NCBI GenBank assembly: GCA_025612375.1 | Contig: JAAXKN010000012.1 | Location: 1-64,000 of the forward strand | Reading direction: 5' to 3' | From: Ignavibacteria bacterium | Lineage (GTDB): Bacteria; Bacteroidota; Ignavibacteria; Ignavibacteriales; SURF-24 | Length of the DNA stretch: 64,000 nucleotides | Shown here: piece by piece, positions 27,307 to 36,608 of the stretch | Position numbering within the stretch: position 1 is the first letter of the stretch | How the letters are laid out: the number at the start of each line of letters is the position of its first letter | Made by a program: the position numbers and the translations under genes | The notes under the pieces: generated by a model | What the model saw: only the letters and a program-made list of their open reading frames with translations | Database searches by the model: none | Told to the model about the DNA's origin: nothing

Positions 27307-28555
27307 CGTAAGGTATCCCGAGTAAGTGCCGCCTTAACATTTCAAGTGCCGCCTGCGAGGCCCTGTCCTTGTTTAATAGCCTGTCTTCGCTGAACTGGAA
27401 TTTCTTGGCTGTGCACAGTGTCTCATTGCAGAGGCCTATGTAAACCAGGCCGACCGGCTTTTCACGCGTTGCGCCCCCGGGGCCCAAGATTCCTGTTATT
27501 GAAAGCCCTATGTCAGTTCCGCTTACAGACTTAATGCCTTCAGCCATCTGGCGCGCAACTTCCAGGCTTACAGCCCCGTACTGGGCTATAATATCCTCAT
27601 TAACATTAAGAAGTTCCACCTTGGCTGCATTGCTGTATGAAATAACCGCGCGCTCGAAGTAGCTGCTTGAACCGCTGACGTTTGTAACCCTGTGGCTTAC
27701 AAGGCCCCCGGTGCACGATTCCGCAATTGCTATTGTAAGCCCCCTTTCTAAAAGCAGGCGTGAGATTACCTCTTCAAGCGTATCATTTTCAATTCCGTAT
27801 ATATAACGCCCTACAAGTGACCGGATCTTCTGTTCTATTTCGCTTAATTTGTTTAATGCCAGGTCTTCCGTCTTATCTTCAGCTGTAATGCGCATCCTGA
27901 CGCCGAACTGGCTTGGGAGGAATGCAAGTTTTGCTCCCTGCAGAAGCTCATTTAAATCCCCAAGGCGCTCAAAAAGCGTGGATTCGGCAATTCCTGTTGA
28001 AAGAAGGTTTTTAATTTTAATGCAGCTGCTGCTTCTGCGGTTCATCTTCGAAATTCCGGGTATAACCTCGCTGTCTATCATCTCCTTCATCTCGTGCGGA
28101 ACGCCTGGAAGCGAGATTAAAACCTTGTTGTCCTTCTCAATCCACATACCGGGAGCCGTGCCGCGCGTGTTTCTGATGACGCGTGCAATTTTGGGTACAA
28201 GCGCCTGTGTCTCATTGATCTTTGCCATCTGGCGCCCGCGCCTTTCAAAAATTGACTTTACGTCTTCAAGTACATCAGGATTCATTTCAAGCTCTGTATT
28301 AAAGAACCTGACAATGCATTCCTTTGTAATATCGTCGTGCGTGGGACCAAGTCCACCGGTAACAATTACAATGTCGTTATTTTCAAATGCTGACTTAAAT
28401 TCCCCGAGAATTGCTGATTCCTCGTCCCCAACGACTACAGTCCTGGAGACAGCGATCTGAATTTTGGTGAGTTCTTCCCCTATATATGCGGCATTTGTGT
28501 TTATGGTCTGCCCAATGAGGATTTCATCCCCAATGGTAATAATTTCAGCCTGCAT
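27299..28555 (-). CDS. cinA: CinA-family protein (NMN deamidase domain)
   Basis: 418 residues with two domains. The N-terminal MoCF_biosynth-like domain (about 1-170) begins AEIITIGDEILIGQTINTN and contains TGGLGPTHDDITKE. The C-terminal CinA domain (about 260-410) contains IAIAESCTGGLVSHRVTN and GILGPGGATREKPVGLVYIG, associated with nicotinamide-nucleotide amidohydrolase activity. Its place upstream of recA is the classical cinA-recA order, though a role in competence is not shown. Confidence 0.93.
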   Translation of the reverse strand: MQAEIITIGDEILIGQTINTNAAYIGEELTKIQIAVSRTVVVGDEESAILGEFKSAFENNDIVIVTGGLGPTHDDITKECIVRFFNTELEMNPDVLEDVKSIFERRGRQMAKINETQALVPKIARVIRNTRGTAPGMWIEKDNKVLISLPGVPHEMKEMIDSEVIPGISKMNRRSSSCIKIKNLLSTGIAESTLFERLGDLNELLQGAKLAFLPSQFGVRMRITAEDKTEDLALNKLSEIEQKIRSLVGRYIYGIENDTLEEVISRLLLERGLTIAIAESCTGGLVSHRVTNVSGSSSYFERAVISYSNAAKVELLNVNEDIIAQYGAVSLEVARQMAEGIKSVSGTDIGLSITGILGPGGATREKPVGLVYIGLCNETLCTAKKFQFSEDRLLNKDRASQAALEMLRRHLLGIPYDE

Positions 28556-28582
28556 AAATTCCCCTCGTTTTATCCTGTTTTG

Positions 28583-29038
28583 CTAAAAAAGAAAAATAAT
28601 TAAATGAACAAGAATACAAGAATAAACTGCTGCTATAATATCATCAAGCATAATACCGAGACCGCCATGAAGCTTCTCGGCATTTCTGGCCGGGGATGGT
28701 TTAATTATATCAAAAATTCTCCAAATAACAAAGCTTAAAATCACATAATTAAACGTCTTCGGCACAAAGAGCAATGAAATCCACATCCCCACAACTTCAT
28801 CAATTGTACACTGCGACGGATCCTTTTTCCCGTAGATGACCTCAAACCTGTCGCCGGCCTTAATCCCTATGAAAGCAAAAATAATTATCATCGGGATCAG
28901 CACGTACGGCATCTCAAAGCCCGGGATAAGGTAGTAAATAATGAGTGCAGCCAGGCTTCCGAAGGTCCCCGGCGCAAACGGGATGTAGCCGGTATAAAAG
29001 CCTGAACCAAAGAGCTTTATAAAAAAATTATTTTTCAT
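28583..29038 (-). CDS. pgpA: Phosphatidylglycerophosphatase A
   Basis: About 151-residue membrane enzyme that dephosphorylates phosphatidylglycerol-phosphate to phosphatidylglycerol. It has GTFGSLAALIIYYLIPG near the N-terminus, the active-site segment DPSQCTIDEVVGMWISLL and the C-terminal HGGLGIMLDDIIAAVYS, with four hydrophobic segments. ATG 29038 is chosen, overlapping the end of pgsA by 11 bases; the longer reading frame to 29089 lacks an ATG at the family start. It acts directly after the pgsA product. Confidence 0.92.
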   Translation of the reverse strand: MKNNFFIKLFGSGFYTGYIPFAPGTFGSLAALIIYYLIPGFEMPYVLIPMIIIFAFIGIKAGDRFEVIYGKKDPSQCTIDEVVGMWISLLFVPKTFNYVILSFVIWRIFDIIKPSPARNAEKLHGGLGIMLDDIIAAVYSCILVHLIIFLF

Positions 29039-29624
29039 CTGAAAAAAACCTTCCCAGGAGCTTCCTGTTTGTAAAAAGGTATGCAACACCTGTATAAATG
29101 GTAAGAATTGTTATAATAAGCATGCAGACATTAATGAGCCTTTGATCCATAAGCATCCTGAATATATGCTCATTGCCTTTATAGATCCACCCCACGGTCT
29201 GAAGCGTATATACTGCCAGAAGGTAATATATAAAAGCCATCTGAATGAATGTCTTCCATTTTGCCATATAGCTCGTCGTCATCGACTCCCCTTTCGTATC
29301 GGCATAGAGCCTGAGGAAAGTGACCATAAAGTCGCGGAAGACAATAACCACAACCATCCACATCTCCAGCACTCCAAGGAATACAAAAGCAAAGAATGCC
29401 GTCGAGGTCAGAATCTTGTCGGCCAGGGGATCCATAAACTTCCCCCAGTTCGTTATATAGTTAAACTTGCGGGCAAGCCAGCCGTCGTACCAGTCGGTAA
29501 CAGCCGCAATGATAAAGACGGCAAGCGACATCTGTTTCATCAGCGGGTTGTCTGAGATGAAAAGAAAGAGGAATACCGGGGTTAGTATAATTCTCAGAAC
29601 GGTCAGTTGATTTGGTAATACCAT
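29028..29624 (-). CDS. pgsA: CDP-diacylglycerol-glycerol-3-phosphate phosphatidyltransferase
   Basis: Makes phosphatidylglycerol-phosphate at the inner membrane. The CDP-alcohol phosphatidyltransferase motif is complete: Asp44, Asp47-Gly48, Ala51-Arg52, Gly61, Asp65 and Asp69 in the segment from DWYDGWLAR to MDPLADK. The 198 residues contain about five membrane segments. It overlaps pgpA, so two successive steps of phosphatidylglycerol synthesis are coupled. Confidence 0.95.
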   Translation of the reverse strand: MVLPNQLTVLRIILTPVFLFLFISDNPLMKQMSLAVFIIAAVTDWYDGWLARKFNYITNWGKFMDPLADKILTSTAFFAFVFLGVLEMWMVVVIVFRDFMVTFLRLYADTKGESMTTSYMAKWKTFIQMAFIYYLLAVYTLQTVGWIYKGNEHIFRMLMDQRLINVCMLIITILTIYTGVAYLFTNRKLLGRFFSDEK

Positions 29625-29732
29625 CTATTCTAAATTCCAATTACAATTAGAGACATTTTAATGGATAATCTGCTTGCTATTTCCAGGCGCAGAAAAAAAA
29701 GAGTGCTTGAGAAACTTAAAGCTCCGGCGTTT

Positions 29733-30032
29733 TTACCGCTGCTGTTCGGCTATTCTTCTTAATAAATCGTACTCATAAATTCCCAGCTTATGCCCGTCCT
29801 TCCAATGAACATTTATGCCGTAGTAGCCGACCATTTTGACATTCAGGACGGCTACCTGGTCATCATTGTAAATCGGAATATAATCCTTACCCTGTTTAAG
29901 CCTTTCCTCACTGCACATGGCACAGGGACATATACGCCTTAAGCTGGTAAGACGGACAGAACTCTCCGTTGAGTCCTGCCACTTTATATACAAATATTTC
30001 TTTTCTTTGATCTTAATTTGAATTGGAGCCAT
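29733..30032 (-). CDS. DUF971 protein
   Basis: 99-residue protein of the DUF971 family (related to the N-terminal domain of gamma-butyrobetaine hydroxylase and found near Fe-S proteins such as ApbC). Visible features are the TSLRRICPCAMCSEE cysteine region and the C-terminal VHWKDGHKLGIYEYDLLRR. It starts eight bases after the purC stop. Function unknown, perhaps linked to metal-cluster handling. Confidence 0.87.
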   Translation of the reverse strand: MAPIQIKIKEKKYLYIKWQDSTESSVRLTSLRRICPCAMCSEERLKQGKDYIPIYNDDQVAVLNVKMVGYYGINVHWKDGHKLGIYEYDLLRRIAEQQR

Positions 30033-30040
30033 CTAATCTG

Positions 30041-30931
30041 CTATTTATTCCCTGTTAATTTATTGAGCGCCTCCAGGTACTTTTCACTCGTAACCCTGAT
30101 AACATCTTCCGGAAGAGGAGGCGGAGGAGGCTGTTTATTAAACCCTATGGAAAGAAGATAATCGCGTACGAACTGCTTGTCGTAGCTCTCCTGAGTCTTT
30201 CCCTTTGAATACTTATCCAGCGGCCAGAACCTGGAGGAATCCGGTGTAAGAAGCTCATCAACTAAAATTACCTCTCCGTCATAGACGCCGAATTCCATTT
30301 TCGTGTCGGCAATTATGATCCCTTTACTAAGGGCATAATCCGATGCTGCTTTATATATTGCAACAGAGGCATTTTTTATCTTGTTATAAACATCCTCGCC
30401 TGCAATTTCCCTGGCCCTTTCATTTGTAATGTTTTCATCATGCTCACCGATTTCGGCCTTTGTAGAAGGCGTAAAAATCGGCTCCGGCAGCTTTTCCGAT
30501 TCCTGCAATCCTTTCGGGAGCTCTATACCCGAAACTTTACCCGTCTTAAGGTAATCATTCCACCCGGAACCTGTAATGTATCCTCTTACTATGCACTCGA
30601 TCGGGATGACCTCGGCTTTCTTAACCAGCATCGAGCGTCCTTCGAGCTCTTTGGCATAGTCCAGACATTCCTTCGGAAAATCCTTTATGTTTGTAGAAAC
30701 CAGGTGGTTCGGAATGATATCTTTTGTATAGTTGAACCAGAATTCGGAAATTTTATTTAATACCTCGCCCTTGTAGGGGATGCCCTGAGACATAATCACA
30801 TCAAATGCAGAAAGTCTATCGGTAACAACAAATAAGAAGTATTCACCAAGGTCGTAGATCTCTCTAACTTTCCCCTGCTTTACGAGTTTGAGATTGGGAA
30901 AATTTCCCTGAAGTAGAACATCAGTCTGCAT
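30041..30931 (-). CDS. purC: SAICAR synthetase PurC
   Basis: Joins aspartate to CAIR in purine synthesis. The 296 residues show [50 protein letters not shown] and [16 protein letters not shown], all SAICAR synthetase signatures. Length is at the upper end for the family, as in eukaryote-like bacterial forms. The 179-bp gap to the divergent membrane-protein gene at 31111 must hold both promoters; no riboswitch was recognised there. Confidence 0.96.
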   Translation of the reverse strand: MQTDVLLQGNFPNLKLVKQGKVREIYDLGEYFLFVVTDRLSAFDVIMSQGIPYKGEVLNKISEFWFNYTKDIIPNHLVSTNIKDFPKECLDYAKELEGRSMLVKKAEVIPIECIVRGYITGSGWNDYLKTGKVSGIELPKGLQESEKLPEPIFTPSTKAEIGEHDENITNERAREIAGEDVYNKIKNASVAIYKAASDYALSKGIIIADTKMEFGVYDGEVILVDELLTPDSSRFWPLDKYSKGKTQESYDKQFVRDYLLSIGFNKQPPPPPLPEDVIRVTSEKYLEALNKLTGNK

Positions 30932-31110
30932 AGGAATCCTTAATTTAAAGTGTTAATATAAAAAGCGGTTTTTGATAATTCAACCTTATATGAAATTAAA
31001 TTTGGAGCACTTGTACGATTTATAAGGTGATTGTTCTTTAAGCTAAAAAGAATTAGATTATTTAAAAATACCTTAAAAATAAGCAAATAACAAAAACGGG
31101 GGCCTTAAAA

Positions 31111-31530
31111 ATGAATAAATATCAGATTGAAGCCTTAACGGGTTCGGCATTGCTGGTAATTGCCGGATTTCTTCCGGTTGCCGCCTTAAAAGGCGGAATA
31201 ATCACCTTCTTCCCCGTCTGGCATAACCTCTACCTGGATAACGGGCTGTGGAACTGGCTGGACATAGCATTCCTGGCCGTTTCATTTGCTATACTGGCAC
31301 TCCTTTCTTTTTATTTTATATTGAGGAAAAAATATTCAGGACTCATATTTACCGGTGTGCTTACGCTTTTTATCAGTATAATAACCTTCATTTCCATTTT
31401 CTTTATTAAAGCCAATCTGAACACCTGGGCCGGAAGCGACACCTTAAGGCTCAGCTGGGGCTGGCTCTTCCTCCTTGCAGGCTCCGTTCTGCTCATCATA
31501 GCCGGCAGCTCCAACAGAAAAAAAATTTAA
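31111..31530 (+). CDS. Hypothetical four-helix membrane protein
   Basis: 139 residues, not recognised. Four hydrophobic segments are visible (about 9-27, 49-70, 78-100 and 115-133) with a short basic C-terminus NRKKI. The ATG is preceded by a GGGGGCC stretch rather than a good ribosome-binding site. It stands alone, divergent from purC, followed by a repeat-like region. Confidence 0.65.
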   Translation: MNKYQIEALTGSALLVIAGFLPVAALKGGIITFFPVWHNLYLDNGLWNWLDIAFLAVSFAILALLSFYFILRKKYSGLIFTGVLTLFISIITFISIFFIKANLNTWAGSDTLRLSWGWLFLLAGSVLLIIAGSSNRKKI

Positions 31531-31547
31531 TACCTATTGTTAAAAGC

Positions 31548-31623
31548 GAGGCCTCTGCCCAGGCCTCCTCCCCGTCGAACCTCATTCCGTTGAATCCGCC
31601 GCGGTGGAAACGTCGAACCTTGC
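31548..31623. repeat. Hairpin plus dispersed-repeat-like element
   Basis: A perfect 7-bp inverted repeat GAGGCCT/AGGCCTC (31548-31567) has no following U-run on the plus strand. It is followed by an element (31574-31623) with a near-palindrome TCCGCCGCGGTGGA, then AACGTCGAACCT and TGC. The same pieces recur at 50442-50480, which suggests a dispersed non-coding repeat. The rest of 31531-31731 shows no gene. Confidence 0.55.
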
Positions 31624-31731
31624 ACCCGCTTTTTCGGTATTGCATTAGAACCCGATTCTTGATAATGTGATTTGAAGCACAATTCCCGCAGTTTGCAGTA
31701 CCGGAAATATTAAAACAAATATATTACCAAA

Positions 31732-32088
31732 ATGAAGATAAGCTTTTTATCTGTAATTTTTATTTTTACATATACACTTTCAGCCGGCTTTGCCGGATGC
31801 AAAAGTGAAAGCAAAAGAACCATATTTATAATGGATACGCTTAGGACGCACCACAAGCGGTCAATTGAAGAAGTGATGAATGCCCACACCGATGAACTCA
31901 TGTCTATTCCGGATGTCAACGGCGTATATATTGGCGAACTGGAGAACGGACAGGAGTGCATTACAGTCCTGGTCTCAAAGAAAACAGAGCTGCACAAAAA
32001 GAAAATCCCCAGGAAAATTGAAGGCTACCCGGTTATAATAGAGGAGACCGGTGAAATCCGCCCCTTAATGGAAAAGCATGAAACCTGA
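31732..32088 (+). CDS. Putative lipoprotein with small alpha-beta domain
   Basis: 118 residues. The N-terminus is a hydrophobic signal ending FAGC, a weak lipobox, so Cys22 or nearby could be lipidated. The rest (about 55-115) has the pattern MSIPDVNGVYIGELENGQECITVLVSKK followed by IPRKIEGYPVIIEETGEIRP. This resembles the small domain seen beside bacterial trypsin-like proteases and in stand-alone proteins, a structural guess only. No partner gene is adjacent. Confidence 0.6.
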   Translation: MKISFLSVIFIFTYTLSAGFAGCKSESKRTIFIMDTLRTHHKRSIEEVMNAHTDELMSIPDVNGVYIGELENGQECITVLVSKKTELHKKKIPRKIEGYPVIIEETGEIRPLMEKHET

Positions 32089-32103
32089 ATAGAAAGGGAA
32101 CCT

Positions 32104-32664
32104 TTATGGCTCCCCGTCCTTCTTAAGCTTTCCGGCAAATATCTGCCTGAACTTTCCTATTTTCGGCGTTATAACAAACGTGCAGTAAGGCTGCGCGGGA
32201 TTGTGGTTGTAATAATTCTGATGATACTCCTCTGCCTTATAGAATTCCTTTGCAGGAGCGATCTCTGTAACTATCGGATCATCAAATATTTTCTCAGCCT
32301 CAAGTTTATTTTTATATTCTTCGGCTTTGCGCTTTTGTTCATCGTTATGATAGAAAATAACCGATCTATACTGCGGACCTGCGTCTGCCCCCTGGCGGTT
32401 TAAGGTTGTGGGATCGTGGGTTTTGAAGAAAACCTCCAGCAGTTCATCAAATGAAATTTTCTTTGGATCGAATGTAATGCGGCTTACTTCGGCGTGGCCT
32501 GTTCTCCCGGAACAAACCTCCAGATAGGATGGGTCCTTAACCGTTCCGCCCGAGTAACCGCTTTCAACACTAATGACACCTTCAAGCCTCTGAAACACCG
32601 CTTCCGTACACCAGAAGCATCCTTCACCGAACGTAGCAACTTCATAATTATCCTGAGAATTCAT
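32104..32664 (-). CDS. msrA: Peptide methionine sulfoxide reductase MsrA
   Basis: Repairs methionine-S-sulfoxide in proteins. The active-site GEGCFWC motif is at about residues 13-19 and is followed by [20 protein letters not shown] and [10 protein letters not shown]. No signal peptide, so it is cytoplasmic. ATG 32664 is preferred over an adjacent in-frame GTG at 32667. MsrB is not nearby. Confidence 0.96.
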   Translation of the reverse strand: MNSQDNYEVATFGEGCFWCTEAVFQRLEGVISVESGYSGGTVKDPSYLEVCSGRTGHAEVSRITFDPKKISFDELLEVFFKTHDPTTLNRQGADAGPQYRSVIFYHNDEQKRKAEEYKNKLEAEKIFDDPIVTEIAPAKEFYKAEEYHQNYYNHNPAQPYCTFVITPKIGKFRQIFAGKLKKDGEP

Positions 32665-32805
32665 CACTACCCTGCTTTCTTTCTGAGTTTGAGTTTATCC
32701 TGAGACAGCCATTTAGAAATTTAAGGCTGATTAGTTCAGTATAATAATTGGCCGATATAATTTCATCTACTCACCTTCTTTTTGCACAGGGTCCTAAAAA
32801 AGGAA

Positions 32806-33219
32806 CTACTGCACCCTTAAATGTGTATGCCCGGAGTGGCTCCGGAATTCAGGAGCGTACATGCACTGTATTTCGGCAATTCCATTTGAAAATGTCCCGT
32901 TATAGGTAACCTTAAGAGGATACTCAAAAACATATGTCCCTTTTGGAAGCCGGTCCAAAAAGAAGTTTGTGGATGCATCTTTAGTTGCCTCATAGTATTG
33001 GAGCCCGTCTTGGTACCTGACACAGGAAAGCACATTTAAGGGTTCCAGGCCTGAGGCCCTCATGTCCTTAATGTGTACAAACTCCATATCCCGGTCCGTT
33101 TTTATGATAAGCCTGACTTTAAGCTCGTCTCCCGCTTTCAATCGCGTTGTGTCTGTTACCCGGACGGCTTTATTAACACCGGTTTTAAGCAGCAGTTCCT
33201 TATGGATGCTGAGAGCAGT
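32806..33219 (-). pseudogene. C-terminal remnant of an alpha-2-macroglobulin family gene
   Basis: The frame is open from 33219 to a stop at 32806 and reads as the very end of a bacterial alpha-2-macroglobulin: DRDMEFVHIKDMRASGLEP, DASTNFFLDRLPKGTYVFEY and IAEIQCMYAPEFRSHSGHT. Full family members are about 1500-2000 residues, so only the last domain remains. Upstream, a TGA at 33220-33222 ends the frame and no ATG lies in it (first in-frame TTG at 33141). It is most likely a deletion remnant. The rest of 33220-33459 shows no clear gene. Confidence 0.7.
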
Positions 33220-33459
33220 TCATCATTTTATAAATATTTTCAGCATAATATTTCTGGTACACCCTTCCCAGAGCAGCTTTAATGATATTGCTTTCAGGGA
33301 AGCTGAAGAAATGTCAGACCGGCCAGGGATTTATAACTCATGGTAATATAGTTGGAAAGTTATAAAACGGTGTTGATTAATCGGATCCTGCTTTTTAAGG
33401 AACCTGAGTGCAAAGTAAAAATTGGTTTTTAAAGAAGCACTGAAAAAATGGAGTCTTTT

Positions 33460-35202
33460 TTACCCTTTCGGTGTGTTGCCTTTGTTGTTCTTTGCCTTCA
33501 GGACGTATTTAAGCAGAAGCTCCCTGGCCTGCTTTGATCCCAGTAGATCTGCCCTGACCCAATCCGAGAAAGCTGAACGGGTCTGCCCCATTTCATGGCG
33601 CAGCATACCGCGTAAAAGATAAAGCTGCGGATTCCTAGGCTCAAATATAATTGCCTTTGTAAAATCCGCCAAGGCTTCACGGTTCTTCCCCGACTTCTGA
33701 TTTGCAAGTGCCCTGTTGTAATATGCCACGGGATTCCGATGGCTGTATTCAATCGACTTTGAATAATCCGCTATTGCGTCCGCCAGTTCATTTAATTCGG
33801 ATGCCGTAATTCCCCTCTGCAGATAGGCCTGCGAAAACTTGGGATGGAACTCAATTGCGTTTGTATAATCCAGGACGGCACCCGCCAAGTCTCCCGCGTC
33901 CTGTTTCAATTTTGCCCTGTAGAAAAACCCCCTGGCATAGTTTAACCTGCTGTCGGGAAGAGTCTCTGTAATTATCCTTTTAATTTCATTATGCTCAGGC
34001 AGCTCAAAGGTTGCTCCCTGCTCGAATATAGCCGGATCAAAAGCATCAGCGGCATTATTTTCCCTCCCCTCCGGTATTTCACTATCTGAAGCTTCAGCCA
34101 CACTGCCTGCCAGCTTCTCAGACGTCTCTTCCGCCTTATCAATATATTTAGCCAACTCACTTTCATCAAAAATGTCTTCGCTATACTGCAAGAGCATATT
34201 AATTTCTTCATCAGAATCCCCGGGCTCTGCCGGATCGCATTTATTTCCTACCTTTTCCTGTTTTTCAGGCCTTGTTATTTCTTCAGCCTTAAAACCTGTC
34301 TTATCCTTGCCGGGAGCATCCTCACCCTTTGCCTGATTATTCACGGGGCGGCCTTTAGAATAATCTTCTGCCTTTTTTTCATCTGTTATTCCAGTCAATT
34401 CCTGAAGAAGCTCCTTCTCAATTTCCATACTCATCAGTTTGCTGAAATCATCTTCAGAAGCTTGTTCCTCAAAGACATTTTCTTTAGAGGCATCCTCTTC
34501 TTCATCTCCAGAATCATACTTCTCTGATGAAGCTTCACTTTCTTCTTCCTCAACGGGAGTAAGCGAAGAAAACTCATCCTTTTCAGATTCAAATGCAAGA
34601 GGTTTCATGAATCCTTCCTCTTCAATCTCATTTTCTGCTCCTTGGAACTGCCTTTCCTCAGCTTCATCAGAAGAAAGGGCTTTAAAGGATTCATTCTTCA
34701 GTACTGCGCGCTTTGGCTTTTCTGGCGCTGCGTCTTCGCCTCCGGCCTGTTTAGTCTTAACAACCTTTATTTTCCTGACAGTGAAGAGCGGATAAAGCTT
34801 TGGATCTATTTCAACAGATTTCAGGAAGTCCCCTTGCGCTCCCTCTGGGTCGCCCAGCCTGTTTTTTGCAATTCCCCTGTTCATGTATGCCTTTGCATAA
34901 ACAGGATGAATTTCAATGGCTTTTGAAAAGTCGAGGTTTGCTCCCTGGTTATCGTCGATTTTTAATCTTGATAACCCCCTGTTATAAAATGCCTGGTGGA
35001 AATTACTGCGGATTGCAATAGCCTGCGTGAAGTCTCCTATGGCTGCATGGTACCTGGTGGAGCTATAGTTTTGAATTCCGCTTCTGAAAAAGCTTACTGC
35101 ATCCGGTGCCTTGGGTGCGTCAGTTTTACCCTTAGATACAATTCTACTCTTTCTGCGGCCAAGCTTTGAAAAAAAAGAGACAATTAAGTTTAGAAGCTTC
35201 AC
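33460..35202 (-). CDS. TPR-repeat protein with long acidic linker
   Basis: 580 residues. About three TPR units (about 35-150) and four more (about 430-570) flank a central acidic, Ser/Glu/Lys-rich region of about 270 residues with no predicted fold. TPRs mediate protein contacts; the linker would tether two such modules. A hydrophobic N-terminal stretch (LLNLIVSFFSKLG) is followed by a basic segment, suggesting membrane association rather than cleavage. GTG 35202 is the start, with GGAG nine bases before it. Role unknown. Confidence 0.8.
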   Translation of the reverse strand: MKLLNLIVSFFSKLGRRKSRIVSKGKTDAPKAPDAVSFFRSGIQNYSSTRYHAAIGDFTQAIAIRSNFHQAFYNRGLSRLKIDDNQGANLDFSKAIEIHPVYAKAYMNRGIAKNRLGDPEGAQGDFLKSVEIDPKLYPLFTVRKIKVVKTKQAGGEDAAPEKPKRAVLKNESFKALSSDEAEERQFQGAENEIEEEGFMKPLAFESEKDEFSSLTPVEEEESEASSEKYDSGDEEEDASKENVFEEQASEDDFSKLMSMEIEKELLQELTGITDEKKAEDYSKGRPVNNQAKGEDAPGKDKTGFKAEEITRPEKQEKVGNKCDPAEPGDSDEEINMLLQYSEDIFDESELAKYIDKAEETSEKLAGSVAEASDSEIPEGRENNAADAFDPAIFEQGATFELPEHNEIKRIITETLPDSRLNYARGFFYRAKLKQDAGDLAGAVLDYTNAIEFHPKFSQAYLQRGITASELNELADAIADYSKSIEYSHRNPVAYYNRALANQKSGKNREALADFTKAIIFEPRNPQLYLLRGMLRHEMGQTRSAFSDWVRADLLGSKQARELLLKYVLKAKNNKGNTPKG

Positions 35203-35442
35203 TCTATAGACTCCGGGTAAAAAATAATTTATATTAAACTCATCTGCCCAAAAGAACCATAAGCGTAATACTGCAGCCTATGAATGTCATATTAGCGGCA
35301 AAACCAGATTTTGAGAAACCTGGGGTATGGCATTTTAGACAACAATTGCTTTTGAACCTGCAATATATTTCAAATAAATGAAAAATTAAATAGCGATCTT
35401 CCTGGCAAAAAAAGCAGGAGACCTTGGCTGAAAAATATGTCA

Positions 35443-35682
35443 TTAATTGGATTTCGAATCCTGTGCTTTTATTTCTTCATCCGGCGTGTATTCAAGAATA
35501 TCCCCGGGCTGGCATTTAAGCACACTGCAGATGGCATCCAGTGTTGAAAACCTGATGGCTTTCGCTTTCTCTGTTTTCAGTATGGAAAGATTTGCCATTG
35601 TAATGCCTACCCTGTCTGCCAGCTCAGTCAGCGACATTTTTCTTTTTGCCATCATTACGTCAAGATTTACTCTTATTGCCAT
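35443..35682 (-). CDS. XRE-family (YozG-like) transcription regulator
   Basis: 79 residues with a Cro/C1-type helix-turn-helix: LTELADRVGITMANLSILKTEKAKAIRFSTLDAICSVLKC (about 17-56). This short form commonly pairs with DUF2975 membrane proteins, and such a gene ends six bases upstream here. The pair may form a small autoregulated unit. Its 3' flank (35203-35442) holds nothing recognisable. Confidence 0.88.
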   Translation of the reverse strand: MAIRVNLDVMMAKRKMSLTELADRVGITMANLSILKTEKAKAIRFSTLDAICSVLKCQPGDILEYTPDEEIKAQDSKSN

Positions 35683-35688
35683 ATATGC

Positions 35689-36321
35689 TTACACCGTTAA
35701 TTCATTTTCTTCTTTAATTTTCCGCCCCTGCCTGAATGCATTGGATATGGCCAGGAACACTAAACCAATAAATACCCCCCGTAAAATCGGGCGCATGTTA
35801 AATGGGTCCTGTTTTATAACCTTAAAGCCGTTTATGATAAGGTTGTCGGGAATGTACTGGTTAAGCAGATAGAGCCTGACGGCAAATAAAACTGGAATTA
35901 TCATAGCCATAACGGCTATAAGCCGGAGTATTCTGCTGTTATCGGCATCAAAGATCTTATCTTCCTTTATTCTCTTAGCCATCTTTCTCCAGTTCCATAC
36001 TCCAATAAAACCCGCAGCAACTATTAACAAAAGTTTTGATTCCCCAAGCAAATAGACCCAGAAATTCTGCGGAGTCATGTAAAACTCCCCCTCCGTTATA
36101 GTGAGCGCGGAATAGGTCGAGTCGGCAGTCTTTATCACACCGTGAAAATCCCTGTTCTTAAGATTAACCTCTACGTCAACAACGGTATTCTTTAACACAA
36201 ACTTCTTATAAGGATACGTCAGCAGGGCCATCAGCACTGTAAAAATCAGTATTGCCAGCACCACGTTATAGACATAATAAGTAATTCTGCCGGCTTTCAG
36301 ATTGCTTAACAAGAGGTCCAT
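35689..36321 (-). CDS. DUF2975 membrane protein
   Basis: 210-residue membrane protein. Hydrophobic segments lie at about 18-38, 90-108, 128-150 and 178-197, with an extracytoplasmic loop between the first and second. The size and the downstream YozG-like regulator identify it as DUF2975, function unknown. AGGAGA precedes the ATG by five bases, a strong ribosome-binding site. The 237 bases upstream (36322-36559) contain no gene. Confidence 0.82.
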   Translation of the reverse strand: MDLLLSNLKAGRITYYVYNVVLAILIFTVLMALLTYPYKKFVLKNTVVDVEVNLKNRDFHGVIKTADSTYSALTITEGEFYMTPQNFWVYLLGESKLLLIVAAGFIGVWNWRKMAKRIKEDKIFDADNSRILRLIAVMAMIIPVLFAVRLYLLNQYIPDNLIINGFKVIKQDPFNMRPILRGVFIGLVFLAISNAFRQGRKIKEENELTV

Positions 36322-36559
36322 TTTGGTCTCCTGAATTTAGTGTTTATTTATAAACTTCCCCCAAGGAATGACTGCCCGGAGCATTTCCGGTTGACAATCT
36401 TCACTTCTACAGGCAAATTAATGGGAAAATTTCCGAATGTCAAGAATTATTTATCGATTTTCAATAAATTTTATCTGTCTTTCAGTTGCATGATGCATAA
36501 GGAAGAGCATGCAGGGGGGAAATCAGGGAGACAATCTGCACTTAATCTTGCCTCTGGGT

Positions 36560-36595
36560 TTAAAACAACAGGAGGCCGTTAATTTCAGCCTCCTG
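36560..36595 (-). terminator. Intrinsic terminator after the DUF805-like gene
   Basis: Perfect 8-bp inverted repeat CAGGAGGC/GCCTCCTG with an 11-base loop; on the minus strand it is followed by TTGTTTT. It lies 13 bases past the stop of the DUF805-like gene. Confidence 0.65.
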
Positions 36596-36608
36596 ATGGT
36601 AATAGCAG

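Noticed and set aside
29661-29762. 33-codon plus-strand frame (MDNLLAISRRRKKRVLEKLK...)
   Set aside because: It runs antisense into the DUF971 gene end, has no ribosome-binding site and no known counterpart.
30932-31110. Purine riboswitch upstream of purC
   Set aside because: No conserved three-way junction sequence was seen in this AT-rich region.
33220-33360. Minus-strand frame reading PESNIIKAALGRVYQKYYAEN before the alpha-2-macroglobulin remnant
   Set aside because: It is in a different frame, short and not recognisable as part of an alpha-2-macroglobulin; it may be decayed sequence but cannot be assigned.
35240-35443. 67-codon frame starting at TAATG right after the XRE regulator
   Set aside because: Its composition (many Cys, Phe, Lys without a pattern) and lack of any recognisable motif look like untranslated 3' sequence; the stop-start overlap is probably chance.
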